NCBI RefSeq assembly: GCF_014653695.1
Contig: NZ_BNAR01000004.1
Location: 1 to 64,000, forward strand
Length of the DNA stretch: 64,000 nt
DNA from: Lentzea cavernae
GTDB taxonomy: Bacteria > Actinomycetota > Actinomycetes > Mycobacteriales > Pseudonocardiaceae
Direction: 5' to 3'
Program-made: the position numbers and the translations under genes
The notes under the pieces: generated by a model
What the model saw: the letters and a program-made list of their open reading frames with translations, nothing else
What the model was told of the DNA's origin: nothing
Databases searched by the model: none
Shown here: positions 15,703 through 24,318 of the stretch, piece after piece
Layout: every line of letters begins with the position of its first letter
Numbering within the stretch: position 1 is the first letter of the stretch

Positions 15703-15864
15703 TCAGTGGTGGCGTTCGCCGCGCAGCACGGCTTCGAAGTCGTGGGCGTAGCCGGACGCCACGCGCAGGAGGATGTCGCGCTGGACGCGGAGGAAGTCGT
15801 TCTCCTGGCGCAGCCACGTCAGTTCGGCCCGCTCGTCGCCGGTCAGCGGGGGTTCGGCCGTCAC
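15703..15864 (-). CDS. 53-aa coiled-coil protein coupled to the FAD oxidase
   Basis: This 53-residue protein starts at a GTG that overlaps the oxidase stop codon (GTGA). Its core E-L-T-W-L-R-Q-E-N-D-F-L-R-V-Q-R-D-I-L-L-R-V-A resembles the leucine-zipper helix at the end of IS3-family OrfA transposase proteins, but the HTH is missing and there is no transposon nearby. It could be a remnant recruited as a small accessory or multimerising protein, or a conserved small partner of the oxidase. It is followed by tandem hairpins. Confidence 0.6.
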   Translation of the reverse strand: MTAEPPLTGDERAELTWLRQENDFLRVQRDILLRVASGYAHDFEAVLRGERHH

Positions 15865-17117
15865 CTGAGCGGGTCGAACTCGCGCAGGGCGGCGGGTTGT
15901 TTGCCGGTGGTGATCTGCTCCGCCAGCAAGCGCCCGGTGACGGGCCCCTGGGCCAGACCCCACATGCCGTGCCCGCCGGCGACGTACACACCCGGCGTGC
16001 GCGTCGCGCCGATGAGCGCGCGGCCGTCCGGGGTGACCGGGCGGGGACCCACCCAGACGTCGGTGCGGTCCTCCCACGACACGCCGTCCAGCAACGGCCG
16101 CACCGAGGCGATGATCGCGTCCACCCGCGCCTCGTCCACCGGCGCGTCCGGCCGGCGGAACTCCATCGTGCCCGCGACCCGGAGACCGCCCCGGTAGGGC
16201 GTGCACGCCACGCGCACCTCCGGCAGGTACACCGGACCGGGAACCGGCCTGCGCACGGGCACGGTGAACGAGTACCCGCGCCCGGCCCGGACCGGGGTCC
16301 GGACGCCGAAGCGTGCGGCGAGCCCCGGCAGCCAGGCGCCGGTGGCCAGCACGGCCACGTCGGCGGTGAGCGTGTCGTCCCGCGTCCGCACAACCACACC
16401 GGCGCCGTCCTCGCGGACGCCGGTCACCTCGGAAGAGAGGATCGTGGCACCGCGGGCGACCACGGCGCGTCCGAGTGCCTGGACGAACCCTCCGGGGTCG
16501 GCGAAGCGCTGCCCGTCGATGCGCACACCGACGGCGAGGGCGGAGGACGTCAGCGGGACCTGGTCGCGCAGGTCCGTTGTGGACAGCCGGGTGTGGTCGA
16601 CCCGTTGCCCGGCGGCGGCGAGCCGTTCCAGCTCGCGCACCAGGCCCTGCGCCTGCGTGGCGGAGGTGAAGGCCGCGGTGATCGGGGCGTCCACGGTGGG
16701 GGCGTCGACGCCGTTGGCGGTGAGCACCTCGTAGGCCTCGATGCTCTCCTCGTTGAGAGGGAGGTTCGCCTTCGCGACCCTGGTCCACGACGACCACCGG
16801 CAGTGGGCGGCGAAGCGCGTCAGGAAGGACCAGAGCTTCGGGTCCGCGGTCAGCGGGATGTGCAGCGGCGCGGCCGGGTCGAACAGGGACCGCAGTCCGT
16901 AGCGCAGGACCGACGGTTCGTTCAGCGGGATCGCGAGCCCCGGCGCGATCCACCCGGCGTTGCCCCAGGACGCACCGGCGGCGACACCCGTCCGGTCGAC
17001 GACCGTCACCTCGATACCGCGCTCCTGCAGGAACCACGCCGTGGACAGGCCGACCACACCAGCACCGACCACCACCGCCGAGCGCGGACCGCCGTCAAGG
17101 CGTTCGACGCCGTTCAT
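15861..17117 (-). CDS. FAD-dependent amino-acid oxidoreductase (DadA-like)
   Basis: This 418-residue DAO-type flavoprotein has the N-terminal dinucleotide motif V-V-V-G-A-G-V-V-G-L-S-T-A-W-F-L, followed by G-A-S-W-G-N-A-G-W-I-A-P-G, as in D-amino-acid dehydrogenase small subunits. The C-terminal FAD-contact motif is G-V-Y-V-A-G-G-H-G-M-W-G-L-A-Q-G-P. It probably oxidises a D-amino acid, N-methyl amino acid or imino acid to the keto acid. It is third in a minus-strand operon after an LLM monooxygenase and a PucR regulator, with a hairpin 69-100 bp upstream. The ribosome site before the ATG is AGGAGGTC-like (GGAGG within 10 bp). Confidence 0.92.
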   Translation of the reverse strand: MNGVERLDGGPRSAVVVGAGVVGLSTAWFLQERGIEVTVVDRTGVAAGASWGNAGWIAPGLAIPLNEPSVLRYGLRSLFDPAAPLHIPLTADPKLWSFLTRFAAHCRWSSWTRVAKANLPLNEESIEAYEVLTANGVDAPTVDAPITAAFTSATQAQGLVRELERLAAAGQRVDHTRLSTTDLRDQVPLTSSALAVGVRIDGQRFADPGGFVQALGRAVVARGATILSSEVTGVREDGAGVVVRTRDDTLTADVAVLATGAWLPGLAARFGVRTPVRAGRGYSFTVPVRRPVPGPVYLPEVRVACTPYRGGLRVAGTMEFRRPDAPVDEARVDAIIASVRPLLDGVSWEDRTDVWVGPRPVTPDGRALIGATRTPGVYVAGGHGMWGLAQGPVTGRLLAEQITTGKQPAALREFDPLR

Positions 17118-17185
17118 CCCGACCTCCTGTCATCGCTTCCCTCGATGCCAGGATGCTGTGGTTACGACGGCTACCGCTTGTCCGT

Positions 17186-17217
17186 TTCCTACAATCGCGG
17201 ATCAGCGGTTGTAGGAA
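17186..17217 (-). promoter_or_regulatory. Inverted repeat between the PucR gene and the oxidase gene
   Basis: TTCCTACAATCGC (17186-17198) and GCGGTTGTAGGAA (17205-17217) pair over 12 of 13 bases around a six-base loop. It spans the PucR stop codon and lies 69-100 bp before the oxidase start. With no T-tract it looks more like an operator or processing/attenuation element than a full terminator. Confidence 0.6.
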
Positions 17218-18749
17218 TCCGACACCGTCGCCGCGAGGTCGATCATCATCGCGACGCGCTTGGCGGGGTCGTCCAGACCGAGGCTGGTCATCTCGCTCAT
17301 CTTCCGGAGCCGGTTGCGCACGGTGTTGCCGTGGACGCCGAGCCGTTCACCGGCGACCGCCAGGTCCCCCTGCGCCTCGAGCCAGGCGCGCAGCGTCGCG
17401 ACGTAGTCGGTGCCGTGTTCGCCGTCGTGCCGGCGCAGGTCCGCGACCGGGCCGCGCGCCGAGGCCCGGCCGACCCGTGCGGCGGTGCGCAGGCGCTGGA
17501 GCAGGATCTCGTCCCACGACTCGTCGTACGCGGGCGGTGCCGTGCCACCCGCCCGCACCTCGTGCAGCGCCAGGCACTCGTCCGCCTCCTGGCGGGCCGC
17601 GGGAAGGTCGGCGGGCTCGGCGACCGCGCTGATCCCCGCCACTGTGATCACGTTGGCCGGAAGGGCCGCCCTCAACGCGGCCAGCCAGTCCCGCGCGGCC
17701 GCGACCTGCTCGCCCGGCAGGACCGTGTAGATGCTGTTGCCCGCCAGCGCACTGCGTCCCGGCCGCGACCAGCCGAACCCGGTGGTCGCCTGTTCGAACG
17801 CCAGCAACACGGCCGCGTGCCGCTCGTCGCCGACGTGGGCGCGCACCGCGACCACCCTGGCGGGCCCCGGCGGCAGCCCGAGCTGGCTGATCACGGTCGC
17901 GGCGTCCGCCGTGCCCTCCAGCAGCCGCAGCACCCAGTCCGACTCCACCTGGCGTTCCAGGTCGGCACTGGCCCTCAACCGCAGCAGGTGCAACGCGACG
18001 ATCCGGGCGCCGTCGGTCAGCGCCGTGAGCCGGGCGCCCTGCAGCGGGGCCGGGCACGCCACCCAGATCGCCCCCAGCAGCTCCCTGCCGACCCTGACCG
18101 CGACCACCATCCGCCCGGTCAGGCCGCGTGCGGGCTCCCCGGAGACGAACAGCGGCTCGTCGGACGCCAGCAGGTGCGTCCGCACTCCCGCCGCGTCGAA
18201 CAGCTCCCGCACCCACGCGGGCACCTGCCGGCCCATGATGGTCTCCAGCCGCGCCGCGTCGACCTCCTGCTGCGGGCCGGAGTAGGCGAGCACGCGCAAC
18301 AGCGGGTCCTCGATGGTCACGGCACCACCGGTGGCGGTGGCGAGGCTGTCGGCCAGCGCGAACAGGTCGGTGGGGCCGCGTCCCGACTCGGTCTCGCGGC
18401 CCTCCAGCACCAGGCCGTAGACGACACCGGCGAGCTGGCTCCACGACAGGGCCGGATCCGCCAGCATCACCGCGACGCCCTCGGCCTCCCCCACCGCGAC
18501 GGCGTCCGCCAGCAGGTCCTCTCCGCCCCGCACGAGCACGACGACGGCACGCGCCGACACCGCCTCGCGCACCGCCTCGGCCACCGACCCGGCGCCGACG
18601 GCGAGGTACACGTCGCCGACCTCGGGCCGGTCGTCGGCGGCGTCGCGCAACACCACCCCGCGCAGCTCCGCCGACCGGGACACCGGGCAGCAGCACAACC
18701 GGACCCCGTACCCGCCGAGCACGTTGACCAGACGGTCCAGCCTCACCAT
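17202..18749 (-). CDS. PucR-family transcriptional regulator
   Basis: This is a 515-residue protein. The N-terminal PucR-type domain (about 1-130) is followed by a GAF-like middle region (about 150-300). The C-terminal PucR HTH (about 440-515) shows L-R-A-W-L-E-A-Q-G-D-L-A-V-A-G-E-R-L-G-V-H-G-N-T-V-R-N-R-L-R-K. PucR/CdaR proteins regulate purine or amino-acid catabolism, usually of adjacent genes. GGGAG lies eight bases before ATG 18749. It sits between the LLM monooxygenase and the FAD oxidase, so these are probably its targets. Confidence 0.92.
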   Translation of the reverse strand: MVRLDRLVNVLGGYGVRLCCCPVSRSAELRGVVLRDAADDRPEVGDVYLAVGAGSVAEAVREAVSARAVVVLVRGGEDLLADAVAVGEAEGVAVMLADPALSWSQLAGVVYGLVLEGRETESGRGPTDLFALADSLATATGGAVTIEDPLLRVLAYSGPQQEVDAARLETIMGRQVPAWVRELFDAAGVRTHLLASDEPLFVSGEPARGLTGRMVVAVRVGRELLGAIWVACPAPLQGARLTALTDGARIVALHLLRLRASADLERQVESDWVLRLLEGTADAATVISQLGLPPGPARVVAVRAHVGDERHAAVLLAFEQATTGFGWSRPGRSALAGNSIYTVLPGEQVAAARDWLAALRAALPANVITVAGISAVAEPADLPAARQEADECLALHEVRAGGTAPPAYDESWDEILLQRLRTAARVGRASARGPVADLRRHDGEHGTDYVATLRAWLEAQGDLAVAGERLGVHGNTVRNRLRKMSEMTSLGLDDPAKRVAMMIDLAATVSDSYNR

Positions 18750-18823
18750 CAGCGAACTCCCTGCCGCGCCACGGGCGTCACCGTAGCCGCCGGGGTCGTC
18801 GCGGGCAGCGCCGACCAGCCGGG

Positions 18824-19987
18824 TCAGGACGGGTCGAACTCCGGGATGAGCTCCCCGATGAGCCTGATGCTCGTCATCACCTCGTCCGCCCCGATCGGCC
18901 CGATCTGCTGCAGGCACATCAACCGGTCGATCCCGAGGTCCGCGTACGCCCGCAGCTTCTTGCGGCACGTGTCCGGGCTGCCGACGATCAGCGACTGCTG
19001 CGCCGACAGCACCTCGAACACCTCGTCCTCCGGCACGTCCTCGCCCTGGATGATCCGGCCGATCACCAGCTGCGCCTCGGTGGGGGCGGCGTCCACCTCG
19101 GCGCGCAGGAAGTCGCCGGTGAGCCCGCCGTCGCCGGCCGCGAGGACGTCCTGGTGGCGTTGCATGGTCGCGGCGAACTCGGCGGCGGCGTTGAAGAAGC
19201 GCAGCGCCGTCACCGTGTACCAGGCCGCGGCGGCCGCGGCCCCGTTGCGCATGGCCTGCTCGTCGGTCTCGGCGCAGTGCACGAAGGTGAAGTAGGCGAC
19301 CTGGTCGTTGACGAACGACCCGACCGGCGAGGTGCACTGAGCGGCGGCCGCGCGGTAGAGGTCGATCATGCGGGCGACCCGGTCGAGGGACTCCCAGATC
19401 GTCGTTCCCAGCACGCCGACGCCACGACGACCGGCCTCCTCGAACGACGTGGGCGACGCGGCGGCCTGCCACAGCGGCGGGTGCGGGCTCTGCAGGGGTT
19501 TCGGGACGATCGAGACGTCGGAGACGTCGTAGTGCTCACCGGTGTGGGAGAAGCGGTCGGTGGTCCACATCTTCGGCACCATCTCGAACGCCTCGGCGGT
19601 CTGGGCGCGCGCGTCGGCGGGCTCGACGCCGAAGAGGTTCCACTCGGGGATGGTGGAGCGGGTGAGGCCGAGCTCGACGCGGCCGCCGCTGAGGTGGTCG
19701 AGGGTGGCGGCGCGCTCGGCGACGCGGATCGGGTGGTTGAAGCGGCCGGGCGCGAGCACGGCGGCGTGGCCGAGGCGGATGCGGGAGGTCTGCTGGGACA
19801 GGGCGGCGAGCATCAGTTCGGGCGCGGAGGACAGGCTGAACTCGCCCGCGCCGTGGTGCTCGACCTGCCACCAGCAGCCGTAGCCGAGCTCGTCGGCGAG
19901 GCGGGCCTGGTCGAGGGCCTGGCGGAAGCGGAACTGCTCGGGGGCAGGGCCGGGGTTCTGGATCTCGTTGAACAGGTCGATCTTCAT
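18824..19987 (-). CDS. LLM-class flavin-dependent oxidoreductase
   Basis: This 387-residue luciferase-like monooxygenase has a TIM barrel starting M-K-I-D-L-F-N-E-I-Q-N-P, with V-E-H-H-G-A-G-E-F, A-A-V-L-A-P-G-R-F-N-H-P-I-R-V-A-E-R-A-A-T-L-D-H-L-S-G-G-R-V-E-L-G-L and a C-terminal I-V-G-S-P-D-T-C-R-K-K-L. It uses reduced FMN and O2 to oxidise an organic substrate. ATG 19987 has GAGG/GAGGG ahead. It is first in the operon with PucR and the FAD oxidase, which suggests a shared catabolic pathway for a nitrogenous compound (inference). Confidence 0.93.
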   Translation of the reverse strand: MKIDLFNEIQNPGPAPEQFRFRQALDQARLADELGYGCWWQVEHHGAGEFSLSSAPELMLAALSQQTSRIRLGHAAVLAPGRFNHPIRVAERAATLDHLSGGRVELGLTRSTIPEWNLFGVEPADARAQTAEAFEMVPKMWTTDRFSHTGEHYDVSDVSIVPKPLQSPHPPLWQAAASPTSFEEAGRRGVGVLGTTIWESLDRVARMIDLYRAAAAQCTSPVGSFVNDQVAYFTFVHCAETDEQAMRNGAAAAAAWYTVTALRFFNAAAEFAATMQRHQDVLAAGDGGLTGDFLRAEVDAAPTEAQLVIGRIIQGEDVPEDEVFEVLSAQQSLIVGSPDTCRKKLRAYADLGIDRLMCLQQIGPIGADEVMTSIRLIGELIPEFDPS

Positions 19988-20075
19988 CGGCACACCCTCA
20001 CCTCGCGCGGACACCAAGGCCGATGTCTCCGTGAGCGATCGGGTCGTTACGCGGGGCTACGCAGGAACGCCCGAA

Positions 20076-20107
20076 CGGAGCAGCCCCGGCTGACCGGGAC
20101 CGCTCCG
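20076..20107 (-). terminator. Hairpin terminator of the subtilase gene
   Basis: CGGAGCAGCCCCGG (20076-20089) pairs with CCGGGACCGCTCCG (20094-20107) at 12 of 14 positions around a four-base loop, just after the subtilase stop codon. Confidence 0.6.
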
Positions 20108-20115
20108 GGGCGTCG

Positions 20116-23100
20116 TCACCTGAGCAGGAACGCGTCGACGACCGTCTGGGTGACGGAGTTGCCGGCGGTGTCCTTCGCCGATGCCCGCAGCGACACCGAG
20201 GTGGCGCCCTTCGGGTGGCTCAGGACGGTGAACCAGTCGTCGTGGTGGCTCACCAGCGGAGCGGTCCGCCAGGTGGCGCCCCTGTCGTGCGACACCTGGA
20301 CCCCGGTAGGCCGCGCGTCCGCCCCGGTGTTGTGGTTGACCGACAGCGGCACGATCGTCGACGTCGCCCGGCTCGCCCTGTTGTGACCGTCCACGGAGGG
20401 CGCGAACTTCACGGCCATCAGCGGCAGCGGCTGGGCGGGCCCCTCGGGGACGGTGTCGGAGGCGAAGGTCCAGTCGGCGACGATCTTGCTGGTCAGCGGG
20501 CGGTCCCGGGTGGCCTCCACGTGCAACCTGTAGGTGGCCGGACCGGCTCCCGCCTCGAAGAGCCCGCTGGCACCGGTGTTCCTGCCGATCTCGACGCCGT
20601 CCCGGTAAAGCGTGGCACTCCCGGTGTGCGCGGAGAACCCCTCCCGGTCGTCGCGGGAGTCGGCGAACAGCGGGATCTGGAACACCATCGTGTCCGCGGA
20701 ACGGCCGGCGTACCGGGACGGCCTGTCCGGGTTCGAGGGCAGGTCGGGGCCGAACACGGCCAGGTTGAACGAGTCGGTGGCCGTCCTCCCCCGCGGAAAG
20801 CTCGTCGGAGCGCTGGAGAACAGCCTCGACTGGAACTCCCCGCCGGTCGTCGCCTCGAGGAACTCGTTGTACCACGGCGTTTCCGGCGAGTAGAGCTCCT
20901 CGAGGGCGTACGGAAGCGGTTTGGTGATCATGCCTTCACGGGTGCCGAGGGTGCCGGGCACGGTGGCGCCGTGCGTGGTGCGGACCTTGACCAGGTCCCT
21001 GTCCCGCACCCGGAGCACGGGATCGGCCGGCATGCGTCCGTCGACGTCCCCCCGCACGTTGTAGAGGTACGGGCTGGCGTCGAAACCGCCGCTGCCGTCC
21101 CGCTCGGCGAACCTGCCGCCGACGGAGTACCGGAACTGGCCGGGCGCCGAGGTCTTCGACGGGCTGATCAGGACGTCGCCGTACTGCGGCGGGCTGATCC
21201 TGGTGCGCAGGAAGTCCTTGCCGCCGTAGGAGGTCGAGCGGGCGAACTCCACGAACCGCTGGCCCGCCTCGGCGCCACGCCGGTCGAGCAGGAGGCCCGA
21301 AGGCCTGCCCTGCCGGGCGTCCGCCGTGATCGTGGTCGCCGCGGTGAGGTTCACGTCCGGTTCGACGGCGACGGAGAGCCGACCGTCCGATGTGTACACC
21401 TGGGACTCGAAGTAGTAGTGCCCCTTGGGCGCCCGGACCGTCAACGACCCCGACTCGTCGTACGGCACCCGTGCTTCCGGCTTGCTCAGGTCGACCAGCC
21501 GGAACGCGTAGTCCGGCGTGGGCTTGCCGTCGGTGCCGAGGAGGTTCACCTCGAGGTCGTAGCTCTCCACCTCGCGCGTGACGGTGATGGGTGTGCGGAC
21601 GTCCCCGGCGGTGACCACACCGCTGTAGATGCCGTCGGCGCCCTCGACCTTCGTGTTCGTGGTGACCGCGGCCTGAGCGGCCGCGCCGGGAGCGATCGTC
21701 AGGGTCGGCGGGGCGACGGTGAACATCCCCGCGGGAGCGGCTTTGCCGTTGGGGTCCTTGACTTCCGCGGTCAGGTTCAAGGTCACGGGTGACGTGCCGG
21801 AGTTGCGGTACGTCACCGTGGTGGCGATCGGCGTGTCGTCGGTGTGCGGCCACCGCACGACGCCGTTGTTGATGCTTCCCACGGACGCGTGCACCGTCGT
21901 CGTCACCGCCTTGGCGACGTCGACCCGGCCTGCGCCCTGCTCGAACGGGGTCAGCGCCGGGTTCGGCTTCGCGCTGCCCATCAGGGCCGCCTTGAGCTGC
22001 GGCGCCTTCCAGTCCGGGTGCTGACCGGCGAGGATCGCGGCGGCGCCCGCCACGTGCGGGGTGGCCATGGACGTCCCGGACAGGGCGACGTGGTCCTGCC
22101 CCACCGGCGGGAACTGCCGGCCGACGGCGCTGTCCTTCGCCAGCGCGGCGACGATCTGCACGCCGGGCGCGGTGATCTCCGGCTTGATGGCGTTGTCGCG
22201 CAGTCGCGGGCCGCGGCTCGAGAAGTCGGCCAGTGCGTCGGCATGGTCGACCGCGCCGACGGTGAGCGCGGAGCTCGCGGCCGCCGGCGAGCCCGGCGTG
22301 CGTCCGTTGTTGCCCGCGGCGATCACGAACAGGGCGCCCGTCCGCGCGCTGATCCGGTCGACCGCCTGCGACAGCGGGTCGGTGCCGTCGCTGGGGGCGT
22401 CGCTGCCCAGGCTCATGTTGATCACCTGGGCGCCGGCGGCCGCGGCCCACTCCATGCCGGCGATGATCCCGGACTCCGTGCCGCTGCCGGAGTCGCCGAG
22501 GACCTTGCCGACGAGCAGCCTCGTGTCCGGCGCGACGCCCCGGTACTTCGTGTGGTCACCCGTCACGATGGACGCCACGTGCGTGCCGTGACCGTTCTTG
22601 TCGACGGTTCCGCTCGCGCTGCCGGTGAAGTCCCTGGCTTCGACCACCGCGCCGGCGAGATCGGCGTGGGTGGGCTCGATCCCGGTGTCCAGCACCGCGA
22701 CCGTGGTGTTCTCGCCGGTGTGGCCCGCCTGCCAGGCGGCCGGTGCCCCGATCTGCGGGACGCTCTTGTCCAGCAGCGCGTGCACGGGACCGTCGAGCCA
22801 GATCCTGGTGGCGTCGCGAGTGGACCAGAACGCGGTGTCCTTGGCCGCGACCACGGCCGCACCGCCGATGCTCGGCAGCTCCCGCACCGTGCGCGCGTTG
22901 GGGTTGCCCGCCTGGGTGACGATCAGCGGGATGTCGCCGCGCTCGGCGTCGCCGTAACCGCTGTCCAGCAGCTCGGAGACGTTGAACAGCCGGGGGTCGA
23001 GCTGCCCGGACCGGAGCATGCCGAGCGCGTCGGACGGGGTGACGCTGACGTCGCCGTCGACGTCGGTCCGGGTGAGGAAAGCGATGCCCTCTCTGCCCTC

Positions 23101-23292
23101 GGCCGCACGCACCTCGGCGTGACCGGATCCTGTGAGCACCACCTGGTCACCGGTGACGAGCGTGATCGTGCGTGCCGGGCCGGTCGCCGCCGCCGGCGTG
23201 ACCGGCGCCGCGGTCGCCTGGATCACCGGCCCGACGAGACCGGTCGCCGCGATCACGACGACCGAGGCACACCGTCTCCACCTGTCGCTCAT
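20116..23292 (-). CDS. Secreted S8 (subtilisin-like) serine peptidase
   Basis: This 1058-residue exported protease has a signal peptide (1-29, ending A-T-A-A-P) and an N-terminal pro-region rich in beta strands, with T-L-V-T-G-D-Q-V-V-L as in large actinomycete subtilases. The catalytic domain has Asp202 (V-L-D-T-G-I-E), His235 (N-G-H-G-T-H-V-A-S), the oxyanion Asn328 (A-A-G-N-N-G) and Ser408 (S-G-T-S-M-A-T-P-H). The remaining 600 residues are beta-rich, probably Ig-like modules. An AAGGGGG ribosome site precedes ATG 23292. It is monocistronic with a hairpin after the stop. It probably degrades extracellular protein. Confidence 0.95.
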   Translation of the reverse strand: MSDRWRRCASVVVIAATGLVGPVIQATAAPVTPAAATGPARTITLVTGDQVVLTGSGHAEVRAAEGREGIAFLTRTDVDGDVSVTPSDALGMLRSGQLDPRLFNVSELLDSGYGDAERGDIPLIVTQAGNPNARTVRELPSIGGAAVVAAKDTAFWSTRDATRIWLDGPVHALLDKSVPQIGAPAAWQAGHTGENTTVAVLDTGIEPTHADLAGAVVEARDFTGSASGTVDKNGHGTHVASIVTGDHTKYRGVAPDTRLLVGKVLGDSGSGTESGIIAGMEWAAAAGAQVINMSLGSDAPSDGTDPLSQAVDRISARTGALFVIAAGNNGRTPGSPAAASSALTVGAVDHADALADFSSRGPRLRDNAIKPEITAPGVQIVAALAKDSAVGRQFPPVGQDHVALSGTSMATPHVAGAAAILAGQHPDWKAPQLKAALMGSAKPNPALTPFEQGAGRVDVAKAVTTTVHASVGSINNGVVRWPHTDDTPIATTVTYRNSGTSPVTLNLTAEVKDPNGKAAPAGMFTVAPPTLTIAPGAAAQAAVTTNTKVEGADGIYSGVVTAGDVRTPITVTREVESYDLEVNLLGTDGKPTPDYAFRLVDLSKPEARVPYDESGSLTVRAPKGHYYFESQVYTSDGRLSVAVEPDVNLTAATTITADARQGRPSGLLLDRRGAEAGQRFVEFARSTSYGGKDFLRTRISPPQYGDVLISPSKTSAPGQFRYSVGGRFAERDGSGGFDASPYLYNVRGDVDGRMPADPVLRVRDRDLVKVRTTHGATVPGTLGTREGMITKPLPYALEELYSPETPWYNEFLEATTGGEFQSRLFSSAPTSFPRGRTATDSFNLAVFGPDLPSNPDRPSRYAGRSADTMVFQIPLFADSRDDREGFSAHTGSATLYRDGVEIGRNTGASGLFEAGAGPATYRLHVEATRDRPLTSKIVADWTFASDTVPEGPAQPLPLMAVKFAPSVDGHNRASRATSTIVPLSVNHNTGADARPTGVQVSHDRGATWRTAPLVSHHDDWFTVLSHPKGATSVSLRASAKDTAGNSVTQTVVDAFLLR

Positions 23293-23409
23293 ACGCCCCC
23301 TTCGGAGATTCCGTGCGCCCACTCAGACATCTACTGGTTCCGCAGCCGGTTTCCACGCCTTGCCAGTTGCCAGTATTGGTCTAAACCTCTGGGGCGACGG
23401 TGCGCGAGC

Positions 23410-24318
23410 TCAGCCGGTGAAATGCGCGCGGCTCAACACGAGGAGCTTCTCTTGGACGGCGGGGTCGTGGGACACCGGCGGGGTGCGCGACTCCTCGTCC
23501 CGGTTGAAGTACCGGCTGGTGACACCGGCGAGCGCAGGGTCGGTGGCGAGGCGGAGCGCACTGCTCGCGCCTTCGGCGGGGGTGAGCAGGCTGCGGCGGA
23601 TCAGCGGGCCCACCGGGCGCAGCAGCGAGGGCACCAGGTCGTCGATGATGCCGGTGGCGACGAGTCCGGGGTGCAGCGCGTTGACTGTCACCCCGTCGGC
23701 GGCGAAGCCGGGGGCGAGGGCGTAGCCGGCGGTGACGGTCATGAGCTTGGCGCGGGCGTAGGCCTCGAACGGCACGAAGCCCTTGGCGGAGTTCAGTTCG
23801 GCGAGGCTCTGCACGCCGGCCAGGTCCACTGTGGCCGGTCGTGGCCTGCCGGCCAGCTTGATCTGGCGGGTGTCGTTGAGGGTGTCGCTGGCGACGTTCA
23901 CCACGCGGGCTCCGCCCCGGCGCAGCGGCTCGTCCAGCAGGGTCGTGAGGCCGAAGGCGGCGAGGTGGTCTAGGGCGACGTGCATCTCGACGCCGTCGAC
24001 CGAGAGGCGGTGCTCGGAGAAGTGCGCGCCGGCGTTGTTGACCAGCAGGTGAATCTCGCCGTAGCGGTCCCGAATGGTCTTCGCCGCGGTCAGGACGTCC
24101 GCGCGGCGGGACAGGTCTCCGGCGATGACGTCGAGCCGGTCCGCTGCTTCCGCACCGATGCGTGCGCGGAGAGCGTCCGCTCGGGCGGGATTGCGGGCGA
24201 TGGTGATCACGTGCGCGCCGGCACGGACCAGTTCGGCGGCGATGACCTGGCCCATGCCGCCGGTCGCGCCGGTGACGACGGCGACCTTGTCCGTCAGGTC
24301 GGGCACGGGCGCGTTCAC
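23410..24318 (-). CDS. SDR-family NAD(P)-dependent oxidoreductase
   Basis: This 302-residue short-chain dehydrogenase is close to the retinol-dehydrogenase/WW-oxidoreductase-like branch. It has T-G-A-T-G-G-M-G (cofactor), L-V-N-N-A-G-A-H (structural Asn), Y-A-R-A-K as the catalytic Tyr-x3-Lys, and N-A-L-H-P-G-L-V-A-T. It starts at a GTG overlapping the stop of the upstream gene (GTGA), so the two are co-translated. The pair is divergent from a TetR regulator. Confidence 0.92.
   Translation of the reverse strand: MNAPVPDLTDKVAVVTGATGGMGQVIAAELVRAGAHVITIARNPARADALRARIGAEAADRLDVIAGDLSRRADVLTAAKTIRDRYGEIHLLVNNAGAHFSEHRLSVDGVEMHVALDHLAAFGLTTLLDEPLRRGGARVVNVASDTLNDTRQIKLAGRPRPATVDLAGVQSLAELNSAKGFVPFEAYARAKLMTVTAGYALAPGFAADGVTVNALHPGLVATGIIDDLVPSLLRPVGPLIRRSLLTPAEGASSALRLATDPALAGVTSRYFNRDEESRTPPVSHDPAVQEKLLVLSRAHFTG

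Noticed and set aside
15648..19295. A 1215-residue open frame on the plus strand
   Set aside because: It is the antisense shadow of the FAD oxidase, PucR and LLM genes; composition is Arg/Ala/Pro/Gly-rich with no family motifs.
21844..23973. A 709-residue open frame on the plus strand
   Set aside because: Antisense to the subtilase gene, which has a complete catalytic triad and a signal peptide.
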